This document shows positions 52,610-63,900 of a DNA stretch of 64,000 nt, piece after piece. Location of the stretch: NCBI GenBank assembly GCA_014549065.1, contig JACDOX010000085.1, positions 372,001 to 436,000 on the forward strand, written 5' to 3'. The notes under the pieces were generated by a model, which did not search any database, was not told the origin of the DNA, and worked only from the letters and a program-made list of their open reading frames with translations. Position numbers and translations under genes: made by a program. Positions within the stretch are counted from its first letter, which is position 1. The number at the start of each line of letters is the position of its first letter. This stretch comes from Cardinalis cardinalis. Taxonomy: Eukaryota > Chordata > Aves > Passeriformes > Cardinalidae.

Positions 52610-52996
52610 TGTCGCAGACATCTTTCATGTAAAATCCTCTCTTAGGATTTTTCCTTGTGAGAAGCTGCACTTTCAGCAACAAATGTAAACAATAGTTATC
52701 TGCTGCTGTGGNATGCAACAGTTAGATCCGTGATTAGTCTCCTGTAGATGTTTAGATTNACTGACCAGTCATAGCAGAGCTGGCTCTCGCTCTCTGTTTC
52801 AGCCAGCTGCCTTTGTTATCATTCTTCTCTATTCTATTCTTAGCTTAGCAGCCTCCTGGAGAGACCTTCTCCATCCTTCTCTTTTTAGTATAATATAATG
52901 TAACATATATATCATAAGATAATAAATCAAGCCTTCTCATAGAGTCAACATTTTTGTCTCTCTCTCATCCTGAAAACCCTTGTGACCACCGTCACA
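52610..52996 (+). mobile_element. Solo LTR of an endogenous retrovirus
   Basis: The element is 387 bp, starts tgtcgcagacatc and ends ccaccgtcaca. It carries an AT-rich TATA-like stretch (tagtataatataatg) and an AATAAA polyadenylation signal (52,920-52,925), followed by a short U5-like end. Identical 6-bp duplications flank it. Layout and wording match a songbird LTR type I know as very common (ERVK-like). No internal gag, pol or env sequence is present, so the provirus was lost by recombination between its LTRs, leaving this solo copy. It has no protein-coding capacity. Family naming needs a Repbase comparison. Confidence 0.9.
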
Positions 52997-53002
52997 GATC
53001 TC
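52997..53002. repeat. 3' target-site duplication of LTR
   Basis: This is the second copy of gatctc, identical to the one at 52,604-52,609. The lack of decay suggests a fairly recent integration, although six bases are too few for dating. Confidence 0.88.
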
Positions 53003-55838
53003 ATTGGGTTTTTTGTGTGTTTCTGCTGCACAAAAATAAGCTTTTGCTCATAGTGTGAGACAAAGGTAGTGTCATGGATTGGGAATGTGTAAAAGATTAT
53101 CTCTAGATTCAAATTCAAATTTAAAAAGCCCAAGGACATGGGTTTGAAAAGGTTGGACTCAATATGGTATCAGAAATTAGTCTTCTGAGAGATTACTATT
53201 TTTCCAAGTAGCTAACACTTAGGTTTTTATACTAGGGAATGAGGAATNTGTTCTAGTTAAAAACTTCCAAGCTGACACATGGAAGGAGGAAGGTTTTTGA
53301 AAATCCCTGTCATACAAGCACCCTCACATATATTGATTGGCTGGGCACACCACCTGTAGAAATTCTGCTGCTTTGCTGTTAATTTTTTTTAAGTGCACTN
53401 GCAGAGTTGGGTAAAATAAACTGCCTTCACTGCAATCAGCAATGTTATTGCACCCAACTGTTGTTATCATTAGTGAAGATACTGAGAACCATTGTTTTCT
53501 TACTCTGTTTGGAATTTGAGTCCATAAACTTTTATGAGCTATAGTTTAGATAATGTTAGGAAATGGCTTGTCTGGAACTAAAATTATCTCATTGTATCAA
53601 ACAGGCAGAGACAGGTTTTGGTCTCTTCTACATTACTTTCTTTGCTATAAAACAGATCTTATCTTTGAAGAATTATGGAATTGCACATTAAATTTCTGGG
53701 TTTATACATGGAAATGCAGTAGATCTGGCTTCTTGATGTCTGTGGTTCCATATGAGTACAATAATTAATGATCTAGTTCACAAGGAGAGATATCTATGGA
53801 AAAAAAAGTTATGTTCTCTTGGGGGGTTTTATAAGAGATTCTCAGGTTTATCTGCATGAGCATCTCTATGCTTGTTAGAAATGTGTTTCCTTTGACATAT
53901 TCCCATCACAGCTGGGATTAAATGCAGTCTGTAGGCTGAGTGTAAATTTGTTTACTCAGTAAATNAGTGGCAGAACAAGATTTTTCTGCATTATCCATCT
54001 ATCTTAGCTTCTAAGGAGCAAATTATTTGTAGTCTTTTGGGATTTATATNGCTTTATAGCCAAAGTCCATGAAAGTCTCCTCCTTTTTTATAGCCTAAAA
54101 AAAGCCATTTACTTTTTAAAAGCAGTTGTTTGCTATGAACAAACTGAAAAGTGCTGCATGTGTAGATATGACTTAAAAAAGAGAAGAGCACTTTTTCCAC
54201 TGAAGGTTTGTTATCACTAGGATAATACACTTCATATCTTCTGCTCAGTTAGGTTTAGGGAAGAAGATGATTTTTGTAGAGTGTTGTTTTTGCAGTGCTC
54301 AGTGAAGATTTGTTCTTGCTGCTGGTAGGTGACTCTCAGGGAATTCCTGTGCTCNAAGTGGTGCTCTCCAAGAACAGCACCAGCTGTCGTGGCTCCCTGG
54401 GGTTAGGCAGCCACTCTGAGAAGGAATTCACACCATGAGCAAACACTTCAGTGTTGTTTGCACTGACAATGTACCAAGTGAGGTCTCCACCCAAAAGCAG
54501 AGTCAAGAACTTGGAGAGAACATTGCTGAACAAAGGCACAATCAGAAGGAGCTGGAATTTGTAATGTTCAGAATTATTGTTCAGCCCTATGATCTCCATC
54601 CCAAAGTCCCCATATTTTCAAATTCAGGCTGGCGCTTCACTTATGTTGATTGTTTTCAGACAAAGATATTTTTTTTCCTTCTTTTTTCTTCTGTTAAGAA
54701 TGGGGGGAAAAAAGTGAGGTCCCTTAGAAGTGCCTCCCTTCTGCTATATATTTCTTAATTGAGTTCTTGGCATAAGGAAGGGAGAAAATATGTCTAGCTA
54801 TTAGAGTAGCTGTGTGAACTGGGAAAGCCTCCAACTTCCAGAAATATATCTAAAAGCTTCAAGAAGATCCAAATTTCCAAATAATTTTTAACTCCTTTGC
54901 TTGGTCAGCTGTCAGTATTTGATAAATAGGGTGGGACGATTATCAATATTTAACAGCTCAACACAAATATTATTCTTCATACACTGTAAAAATAGTATAT
55001 GAAATGCAAATAAAGTACTTTATTCCACAGTTTGGTAGTAACAGAAGCAAGTGATAAAATCTCCCTTGCCTCCATACAAAGGCATAGAGAGGGAGTAAAA
55101 TGTTACCAGTGGAAACAATCTTCCCTGCTGGGAAACAAAACNGTGAGATTCCTCACTCCTCCCTAAAGTCACGTCCCAAGGGGGGTTCTGTGATAGAAGT
55201 TTATTGTGAAATGTTTCTGAGTAAGAAACAGCAAGGTAGGACTGGTGAGTNAAAGCAGATCACTGTGCAGTCTGCAGGAACACAGCTCCTCCTTTGTCCA
55301 GCCACACATCGCCAGGACCCCTCAAATTGCTCTGCAGTCAAATACNGCAATACAATACTCAGTTACTCAGTAACTCAGTGTCTTCTGGAACTTNCCCTAC
55401 ATTCAGAAAACTTCATCCCCGAAAGCCACCACTCAGCACTGCTGGATGGAGCAGACTGCCCTCCCCACAGCCACCTGCAACCTGACTGTGGCATCACCAT
55501 GGGAAAAGTCAAGATGCAGCATGGTCTGTGAGAGATGGGTTTAATGAGTACCAGAAGGAAGCCTGGATGTCACTTTCCGTTTTGTGTTCCAAAATGGTTT
55601 CNTATTACTTAAAATCTTTAGAAACATTGTTGCTGTGTGAATGGTTTGACTCAATTGCCAGGAGAAACTGCTTTTTTAGCTGAAGGGAGAACCTGCGTGT
55701 CAGCCCCGCTGTGACAAGCTGGGCTGGCCGCAGGGACANGTCACACTGTGCAGCCCAGCTGCCCCTGCTGGGGCACTTGTGGTGGTAGCCTGATTAAGCC
55801 ACCACCCACACAAAACAAAGGATAAGGAACAGAGCCAG
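53003..55838. other. Non-coding stretch between LTR and minus-strand gene
   Basis: Unique AT-rich DNA. A minus-strand open frame at 54,599-54,336 reads unusually like protein (contains GGDLTWYIVSANNTEVFAHG) and follows a reasonable acceptor, but its family is unknown. Otherwise I see nothing. Confidence 0.45.
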
Positions 55839-55844
55839 TTTATT
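55839..55844 (-). terminator. AATAAA polyadenylation signal (distal)
   Basis: On the minus strand AATAAA lies about 600 bases downstream of the stop codon at 56,446. It may define a longer 3' untranslated region of the minus-strand gene. Confidence 0.4.
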
Positions 55845-56041
55845 CAGGATACTTTCAAATCTGTCATTGTTTTGGATTTGGCTTCTGCCCAGTGCAAAAT
55901 GCATTTTGGGTGTTCCTANAGCTGCCATGTAGAGTAGATGCTGAGTTAGTAGGAAACTGCTCAATTACTAGAACTGTAGTGTGCCACTTACTCTGTAAAT
56001 GACTGAGTAAATCCAGGAAGAAATACAAATAATAGTAAAAC

Positions 56042-56047
56042 TTTATT
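56042..56047 (-). terminator. AATAAA polyadenylation signal (proximal)
   Basis: The minus strand reads aataataaag here, about 400 bases after the stop of the terminal exon. It is the nearest canonical signal I found and the likelier 3' end. Confidence 0.5.
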
Positions 56048-56445
56048 ATTCTATTTTGTCCAACATAGCCAGGATGCTTTACCAACTAGCTCTTCCTCTA
56101 ATCCTTTACTATGATTACTGCACTGTTAATATGTTTCAGCTGCCATCCAGAAAAGTCACATCTCAAAACCCATTCCATCCTTCTCCTGTCCCTGCAAAGG
56201 TAGAGCTCCACTGAAAACCAGGAAGCTGAGTAGTCTTGACTGACTGACTGAAGGACAATTTCAGGGCACTTTAAAAGCATCTGTTCCTGTATTTTGTCAT
56301 GGTCTTATTCTCTTTAAATAATTCTNCTAATTCTTTTTGAATTACTAGCACCTACAGCTGAGAATATGAGGTTATTTAAAGGAAAGAAGCTTGATGTTAA
56401 TTTTCAGTAGTTTATAGGACTTCATTATTTGAGAAAACAGAGTAA

Positions 56446-56721
56446 TTAATTATCTCCATCAGGAAATATTTGCAACCTTTGNAATTTTGTAGCATGCACT
56501 GAGGTATCAAAGTTACTGTTTAGTGTAGCTGGTGATCCATAGGGTGCTGGGGAAGACTTTGCACACATTGACAGTTCTTGTCCATTAAGAGGGAGTTTGC
56601 CTTCCCAGGAATCATCTTCCAGCATTGATTTGGGAGTATCAGCAGCTGAGAGTNTCAGAACTTCTTGCAAACTTCTCTTTAAAGGCTTTGTGATGTTAAT
56701 TAAAGTGTCAGCTTCTGTGGC
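56446..56721 (-). CDS. Terminal coding exon, unidentified protein
   Basis: On the minus strand a classic acceptor (acctgtccccttttctcag) is followed by 91 open codons in phase 0 ending in TAA. The peptide starts ATEADTLINITKPLKRSLQE, then an LSAADTPKS stretch and a serine/proline-rich, polar tail ending QRLQIFPDGDN. There is no transmembrane segment or cysteine pattern; the composition suggests a disordered C-terminus of a nuclear or cytoplasmic protein. Two ambiguous bases give unknown residues. AATAAA signals follow about 400 and 600 bases downstream. It very probably belongs to the same gene as the exons at 57.3-61 kb, but the exact join to the upstream exon is unresolved. I do not recognise the protein. 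Confidence 0.65.
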   Translation of the reverse strand, partial: ATEADTLINITKPLKRSLQEVLXLSAADTPKSMLEDDSWEGKLPLNGQELSMCAKSSPAPYGSPATLNSNFDTSVHATKXQRLQIFPDGDN

Positions 56722-57068
56722 CTGAGAAAAGGGGACAGGTTACTCCCATAACTTCAGCAGCCCCTCACCACGTTTCTGTTTTTAAAGCAGACAGGTCACA
56801 CTTTCAGGCAGGGTTTGTACAGCTGGCTTGGGCTGTGTCAGTATGAAACCTCTGCCAGACTTTCAGAGCACCTGTGAGAAGTGATGATTTCTCCCTTGTG
56901 CTGACTTCAAGAGTGGGTTAAGCCACTCTGCTTCGACAGATCTCCTTGCTATCTTCACTTGCAGCCTCATTTGTGCAGCCTCTGTAGGAGCTCATGGCTG
57001 GTTGGAACACCTGTAGAATACATTTGGTATGGATGGCTCCAGCCAGTGTTGGTGTAGTTCATGATAGT

Positions 57069-57318
57069 TTAAACTTGTGGGGCAGGATGTGCTGGTGAGT
57101 CTGGATTTGGCACAGAAACATGGTAACCACAATCACTTCTCAGAACCCCTGAATGTGGAGCTCTGAAATCATGAGCAGATCTTGGCCACAGTGCTTGCAG
57201 CAGTTTATCAGTGGAGATGTGGCAAATCCTCTTGCATAGTTGCTGAGCTGGTAAACTCTTCATACTGACAGAACTGTTCTTCATTTCTCTGTTCATTTCT
57301 CTGTGCACTATGGACTGA
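57069..57318 (-). CDS. Coding exon of the same minus-strand gene (boundaries uncertain)
   Basis: A strong acceptor (aaaatcaatctttcttacag) heads this segment on the minus strand. Two phases are plausible. One, needing two bases from the previous exon, stays open for 82 codons and includes MKSLPAQQLCKRICHISTDK. The other, phase 0, starts SVHSAQRNEQRNEEQFCQYE and stops after 36 codons. No downstream GT is a good consensus donor; those closing in phase 0 for the next exon (for example at about 57,073) are weak. Either an ambiguous splice site or a decayed donor explains this. The start is confident, the end is not. Confidence 0.45.
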
Positions 57319-59182
57319 CTGTAAGAAAGATTGATTTTTTCCAGAAACCACTTTTAACTGATTTTGGGACAGTCACATTTGTTTAACTACAGAAAAACTA
57401 GACTTTACTAATTTGTTTTCTGTCTAATCCCTTCAACTATAAAGCTGGCAGCACACACAGGGAACAAGTGCCAACATCAGCACTTCCTTTAAAATAAACA
57501 GCAACTCAGATAACATTTACATGTTACAAAGAAGTGGTTCATTTGATATTTTCTTTCTCTATTTCAGCCGATCTATAAGGCTGAATTCTTCTTCCTTTAA
57601 ACCATGAGAGAAATTAATTATTCAAAAGAAAAAAATCCCTAGAAAGTGAAGTAGCAAATGGTTTTACTTTCTCAGAATTTTATCTCTATGAAAATACATT
57701 TTAAGCTGTGAGCTCAACCAAAAATTCTCATAGGATAAATGTGTCCAAATTTCAAATACCCTGTCAGGATTACAATTTCTAATTGGAGATCTGATGAACA
57801 TAACATTCAAGGATTTGGATCAGCAAAGCATCCAACAGAACCTGGTCTGGCTTAGGGAGCTGTAGTACAGTAAAATTCAAATGCATTTCAGGAAGGACAG
57901 GATACACTAATTATCTGTCAATATAACTCCTTCTAGTAANCACTGTACTTAAACATTTGGGTTAAAATATTAGAAATCGTATTAGTCTGACAGAAAACTT
58001 GCACATATGTTAAGCCTAAAATANTTCTGAGTATCTTGGGGACATTTATGAAGCTCTTACATAACCTAGGAGCTCACAGGAGTTGNACTGACTCAGAACC
58101 TCCAGGTATTTCTGGGTTTTAACTATGTCATATTAATGTCCTTTCACTCCACCTGAAGAAAAATTCAGATACATTCTAATGTTCCAGTGACTTAAAATGA
58201 AGTTTCCTTTTTTTTTATAGACAGGACCCTTTAGAATATCAACAACATGACTGGCAGTTGTGGGAATAAGAAGGGGTAAATAACACCCACAAAATCAACT
58301 CTTTGATCCCAATTAAAACCTGATTGGTATTTTGGGTACATGAAATCCTGATGACCAGACTCATATCGATCCTAATGCTGCTGACAGTTTTGTGGAAGAG
58401 ATTTTCAGGGGGGACATGGAAAACAAAACTCAGAGTGAATATTAAAATGGAATTGTGTGCTAATATTTAAAGCCATCTTGTTCTGTTCTGTTTGTTGGAG
58501 GTTTTTTTTAATAAAATTATTATACTGCCTAACTTGCCTACCTAATTGATTGTGGTGGTACCAGAAATGACAAATTATCTGCTCCCACTGTAAATGTAGC
58601 TGCTAAGCAGGGAAATGTAGCTGCTCCAGAAGGGGAAAAATGTTTATATTTCCTAGCCTATTGGTTATTATGTTACCCTTAGTGATCAGTAAGCATTATA
58701 GCCAGTGTGGTAAACCCATTCAAGCTTTGCCTGTAGGTAGCTTTAGAGTGGAAGAGGTCAAATGGAACTAATGTAGTTTCTCAGCCAGTCTATTAAAATC
58801 AATGCAACTTGAATTTCAACAACCACTAAAAATGGCATAATGTGATTTAAATTATTCTGCTATTTAGATCTTGTCTACACACTAAGTTGTACCAGATTTG
58901 CTAATGATGTGTGTGGTTTGAAAATTGAATTAGTTCCTGCTGCTGAAAGATTATTTATAGACAAAACCCAAAGAGTTAAGAATGCCAGGAGCCTGCATCC
59001 CAGTCCAAATCCTCATGGGCTTGTTGGCACTGTACAGAGGAGCAGTGGGAAAGATCTCCTGGCTAGCACTGTCCAAACCCACTCAGCCCTTACAGCAAAG
59101 CAGTTCTGCAGTAAATGAATCACCTTGGGCCCTGGAGTGGCAGTCTGTGAACATGACTGAGCATTTGAAGCCACATTTTCAC

Positions 59183-59270
59183 TTTGTACAGAGCCCTTTG
59201 TGTCCAGGGTAGATGCTCAGAGATGCTTGAGAGAGCCTTCACCCAAAAAGAAGCCTTTACAGATTGTAGA
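59183..59270 (-). CDS. Possible exon of the minus-strand gene
   Basis: An acceptor (accagatttctttccctgcag) and a moderate donor (tacaaa/gtgaaaa) bound 88 bases. The frame LQSVKASFWVKALSSISEHL continues open to the donor and past it. It needs two bases from the previous exon and leaves phase 0, which would suit the phase-0 terminal exon at 56,721. The segment could instead be intronic chance. Confidence 0.3.
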
Positions 59271-60171
59271 CTGCAGGGAAAGAAATCTGGTTTGATATGG
59301 AGAGAACACAGAATGGAAGAAAGTGAAGAGAATGGCAGTAAATTTCTCCTTATGATTTAATTCTGCAGTGGTTCCTTCTCAGTTAGATAAACACTGTAAG
59401 CTAGCTGGGATTTAGAGGAAATATTTATGTTGGGAATTTTAGTGCACTTTGGTAGCTACTTGCTTTGTAGAGGAACTGCTTATGATAAAAGAGCATTGTT
59501 GGAAACATTGTTTTATATCTTGTCTACAATATTATTGGTTACAGGAAGAGACTTAATGATATTAAATATTGATTATATACCAAGCCCACATCCTTCNTTT
59601 TCCCTGAGAGCACCAAGGATTTGGGTTTTCTGCTGCTCAGANGCAGAGTTTGAGTAACCTGTACTGTTACAGGATTTGATTATTTTATATTGTTTGTTCA
59701 CCCATCCATTGCAAAGGNGAGGGGCAGCTCCCAGGCAGCACTGGTGAGCAGATGTGTGTCAGGGAGAGGTTTACAGAGTTTTAATCTGTCAGTCCCACCC
59801 ACTGCTCCCACTGCCCCCCTGCATTGCTAACCAAAGCCAGCAGCCTGCAGGGATGCACCAGGGCTGTGAGGAAAGGATCCCCAGTGCTTCCAGAGGCTCA
59901 GCAGGGTCCTCCTTTCCTGTGTTTGTGTTACACCCCCTGCCAGCACAGCCCTGTTTCCCATGGTACGCCTTGATGCCTGCAAAGGAACCTCCAAAGCCTG
60001 CTCTGGATCTGTTGTGGGGACTTGTGAGAGTGTTGGCCTCTTACNTTAATGCTACTTAAAACTGGGAGCACATTGTAAACACATTCATTTTGTTTCAATA
60101 AAAAAGTATAATTCAAAGTAACAACAATGAAACAAAGCAGCACGTTTCTCAGCCAAGTAGGAACTGAGCAG

Positions 60172-60356
60172 TTATGTCTCCGTTTCAAAAAATATTGAGT
60201 GGGTTATCTGTTTTCTACTTCTAGAGGAACAGAAGACTTCTTGTGGTTCAGATTCTGGGTAGAACCTTTGTGGTTCAGCCTTTGGTCTGTATTGGTAGTA
60301 ACACTTTCTCTCTTGGGCAACAGCTGGAAATGGTGATTCATCTTCACAGAGCAAAT
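60172..60356 (-). CDS. Coding exon of the minus-strand gene
   Basis: On the minus strand, acceptor gcactgtttcattgttag is followed by an open frame of 60 sense codons to TAA at 60,172. The peptide begins LLCEDESPFPAVAQERKCYY and continues with RPKAEPQRFYPESEPQEVF. It is charged and polar, with no domain I recognise. The first two bases (AT) complete a codon begun by the upstream micro-exon, and the phase agrees. The exon may run to its own stop, giving an alternative C-terminus ending IFFETET, or use one of several weak internal donors to reach the exons at 59,270, 57,318 and 56,721. Confidence 0.6.
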
Positions 60357-60690
60357 CTAACAATGAAACAGTGCAATTAAAACAGCCCAGAGCACATGGT
60401 TAGCAATGAGCCAGGACACTGAAACCAGAGCGATGCCACAGGTCACACACGTGCTTGTGTTATGGTAAGGGTGTCCTGCAGGCACCATGCTGATGCTGCC
60501 TGGCCTGTCATCATGGGGCCATGAATTTAATTGATTTGGTGAATAGGGATAGGTTACAGGCTCTCTTACACTGAATTATTTCTAATGAAGTTAGGGAAGA
60601 GGATGAAATTAATGTTTTCTGCAAGAAAATGTCTGCAAGTACCTTACACACAACCAAGGAAATTGGTTAGTGCTACAGAGCAAGCTCCTC

Positions 60691-60719
60691 ATTCATTCAT
60701 TCATTCATTCATTCATTCA
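60691..60719. repeat. (ATTC)n microsatellite
   Basis: Seven uninterrupted attc units within an intron or flank of the minus-strand gene. The array is expected to vary in length between individuals. Confidence 0.97.
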
Positions 60720-60946
60720 CTAAAAAAAATATTGTTTAAGCCTGGCTGTGAACTCAAAATTGAAACAGCCATCTTTAAGCCTTGCCTGGCTGCATGTAAG
60801 TGGATGTAGGTAAGGTTCATTGTGTGTTCCTGAACTTTTATTTTATTTTTTTTAAAAAGCGCTGACATTTAAGACATAGAAAGAAAAATGGCCTCAGGGG
60901 AACCAGCATCACAGAAGTTTTGTTCAAACAGTTTTCAATTACTCAC

Positions 60947-60984
60947 TCCGACCACACATTGGCTGAAGTGGTTTAGATAATCTG
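60947..60984 (-). CDS. 38-nt micro-exon of the minus-strand gene
   Basis: Minus-strand acceptor caccaatccctccctgtacag and a near-perfect donor (tcgga/gtgagtaa) enclose 38 bases. In the phase that takes two bases from the previous exon, the exon encodes RLSKPLQPMCGR plus one base. That base joins AT of the exon at 60,356 to form an AAT codon, so the frame runs on into LLCEDESPFP. The agreement of phase across the roughly 590-base intron is what makes the pair persuasive. No ATG-initiated start lies within the window, so the 5' part is beyond the right edge. Confidence 0.55.
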
Positions 60985-60989
60985 CTGTA

Positions 60990-63900
60990 CAGGGAGGGAT
61001 TGGTGGTGAGGATCACCAGACAGCTTTGCACCAGCCACGTCATTTCTGGCTGGCCTCCAGAGGCAGGAAGCAAACACAACAACTGCAGAGCAGCCAGTTC
61101 CTACAGGAGCAGGGAGGCACTGGCCCAGCAGCTGCCCAGCCAGAAACTTTCCCTTCCAGGACATGAGGAAAGTTCTGTGCTGCAGNACTCTTGGGAGCAT
61201 GGGGAAAACTGTTCCTGCTGCTCTCTCGTTCCACCAGGCTGGGATTTTTGGTGGCTGGATACAGTTAGACTGAGAGCAGTCANTCCAGTTCCATCATGGA
61301 CTCAGGGTAGGCTTAGGTACAACATAAGCACTTCCAAAATGCAGCTGCCTGGCTTTGCCTCTTTGTTGGTTCTGAGGTCAGCCCACTGTTTATTATCTGA
61401 ATGCAAAAAGCAGCAGCCAGGTAATGTGGTGGGAGGAGCATACTTCTGCCTTCTNATTTTTAAATTCCTTTAATATTTTGCTTCTCAGTCAGTTTCACTG
61501 AATATTTTCCACCCATGTTTCCATATTTTGCCTAAATCATTTTGTAAAATTTAATATTTGTTGATATTATACTTGACTGAATAAATACTCATGAATGATT
61601 TCACAATTAATTTTAGGATATATGCCACATTATTTCAAAGTGCTATGATAACTAGCAATATTTCGACTGAAAGCATAATCCAGATCTGGAATCTAAAATT
61701 AATTTTAACCTGACTGGTTTTACTGTCATGTCAAAGACACATTCTGAGGAGTAAGCTACTAAAACAAAATTCTGTAGGCTCTTCTGGTAGAGAGTAAAAA
61801 TATAGGCAAAAAAGAAAGAGAGAGTCAAATTCCCTCCTATATTGATATAATAAATTGCCTTTTCACACCCCNGGGATCAAAAACCCCCAGCACAATAAGC
61901 TGTTTCTAAAAGCATTCTCAGTGAGCTGAGTGGAAATACTCAGAATCCTGATGACTTGTTTATTGGAGTGGGTGGTTATTTTTTCATTATTTTATTTAAC
62001 ATGTACATGTTTTTCTAGCATCTTTCTGATCCTTGTGCTCTCAGCCTTGGAACAGCAAGGCCTGCAGGAAGGGTGGTGCTGGGCAGGGGACAGCCCTGAG
62101 CACAGGACAGGTGATGGAGCTGGAAGAGCTAATCCTCTGTTCAGACATGGCACCAATACTGGGCTAGGTAAACATGGCACCTGCTGCCTGCTCTGATTCC
62201 CAGAGCTCATGTCCATAAACATCCTGNCCAATTGGTACTTCCAGGAGGCTGAAGCCAAGATAACTATTTATGCTAATATTAACTTTGTGGAAAGCAGATG
62301 TAAACATATCAATGACCTGGCACTATGATTAAAGGCTTTCCTTCTTTTCCTAAAGATTGGTGTACTTTTACACCAAATCTGAAATACAATTACCACAGCA
62401 TCTTTTGGCATAAACTGAGTGTTCTTGGGGCATGCTGATGGCAATGTACCACCCCCCTCTTCTACACTGACTTGTGCACACACTGTTTTCTGTTCACCAT
62501 TCTGAGGATGTGCTCTGAGAGCAGCTCTGAGTCTNAGCAGTGCCAGGCTGTGCTTGAACTCCTCAGAATGTTTGCATCCCCAAATGAGCACCTGCTCTGA
62601 GCCCAGTGATGATGAAATGCAGAGGAGCTGTGATGCCTTCTTGGGTTTGTGACCTAACCCTTGCCAGATACCTCACCAGGGCTTCCAGGCTTCTGCCTCC
62701 AGCACCTCCAGGGTTCCACTGTCCAAATTCTGGATGGACCTCACATTGTTATGACCAAGATTAAGCCCAGAATCAAGTAAGATAAATTAATCATAAGATA
62801 AATTTATGTGCAAGGGATATAAACAGAAGAAAATGTGCCATTTCAACATGGGATCATTTTTAGATCAGCACCATATTCACACTGTTTACTCTCATATGTA
62901 GTTTTTGATTCTTTCCTTTTTCAGGGTACTGATTTTAGAAAAGAATGATTGCAGGAGGGTCCCAGTATGCTGTNTTGGGGTTGGGTTTTGGTTGGATTTT
63001 TTTGATCTGGAAGAGATTTTGCTGTTTCANAAATCAGAAAAATATTTTTCATTCCAAATGGGCTCCAGACCTCATTAAAATAGCAAGTTGTTTTGCTTCC
63101 AAGATAGCAAATCATTCCTATTTGATTTTCCTCTCATTTTATGGAGCTAGCCTGCTTAGCTAGGAAAATTTGTCAGAAAGAAGGATGTCTCTGCAAGTGG
63201 CATTCNTTGCTTGAGAACTCAGTGCAAGAGAACAGCCTTTGAAAGACTGATTTTTTTTAAATACAAAACCTGAACTTGTAGCCCCCTTTATCTAATTGCT
63301 ATTGGAGGAGAAGGGAACAGGNACTGTAGTAGCTGCCTTGACTATAATCACTCCCAGTGGAAGACCAGAACTGTGGTAGAATTTAAGAACTAAGCCAATG
63401 GCTGTCCTATGGAAGCAACCCTAGCAATGCTTCTTTCTCTAATTTTTATGGAGTGGAGAANGAAGAAAGGGTGCTCCAGGATGCTTGCCTTCTGCTTCCT
63501 CTTGTTCCTCTGATGTATAGTCAGGAGCAAGAGAATTACCAGGACTTCTACCATGTAACTTCACCCAGAGCTTGGCCAGCACTGGTTTTGCTCAGTGAAC
63601 CTATTGCATTTTCATTTTATTTTGACAATGCTGACCAACCTGAATTCCTCCTCACCAGCATAAGCTGTTTGCTTTCACTCTAGCATTTTGTAATTCTGAT
63701 GTAACTCCATTACTGTGGAGTTTGTGAGCAGTAAAGTGTCAGCTATGTATGTGCTAATCAACAACTCAGCAGAAACTGCCTCAATAAGACTTTATTCTTC
63801 TCTGATGTGTTTGATCCACATATACTATACAAACAAATTATTCTTTACACAAATACAAATACTCAAGTTTCCCCAGGTAGTTGATTATTGCTATTTAATG

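Noticed and set aside
55690..55800. GC-rich segment resembling part of an LTR or promoter
   Set aside because: No TG...CA ends, no target duplication, and no recognisable repeat words.
62640..62740. Minus-strand segment ending in a GTGAGG donor-like site
   Set aside because: No pyrimidine tract before the only possible acceptor and an in-frame stop just upstream.
62924..62975. Plus-strand acceptor with short open frame
   Set aside because: Donor is poor and it lies opposite to the gene in this region; probably a chance site.
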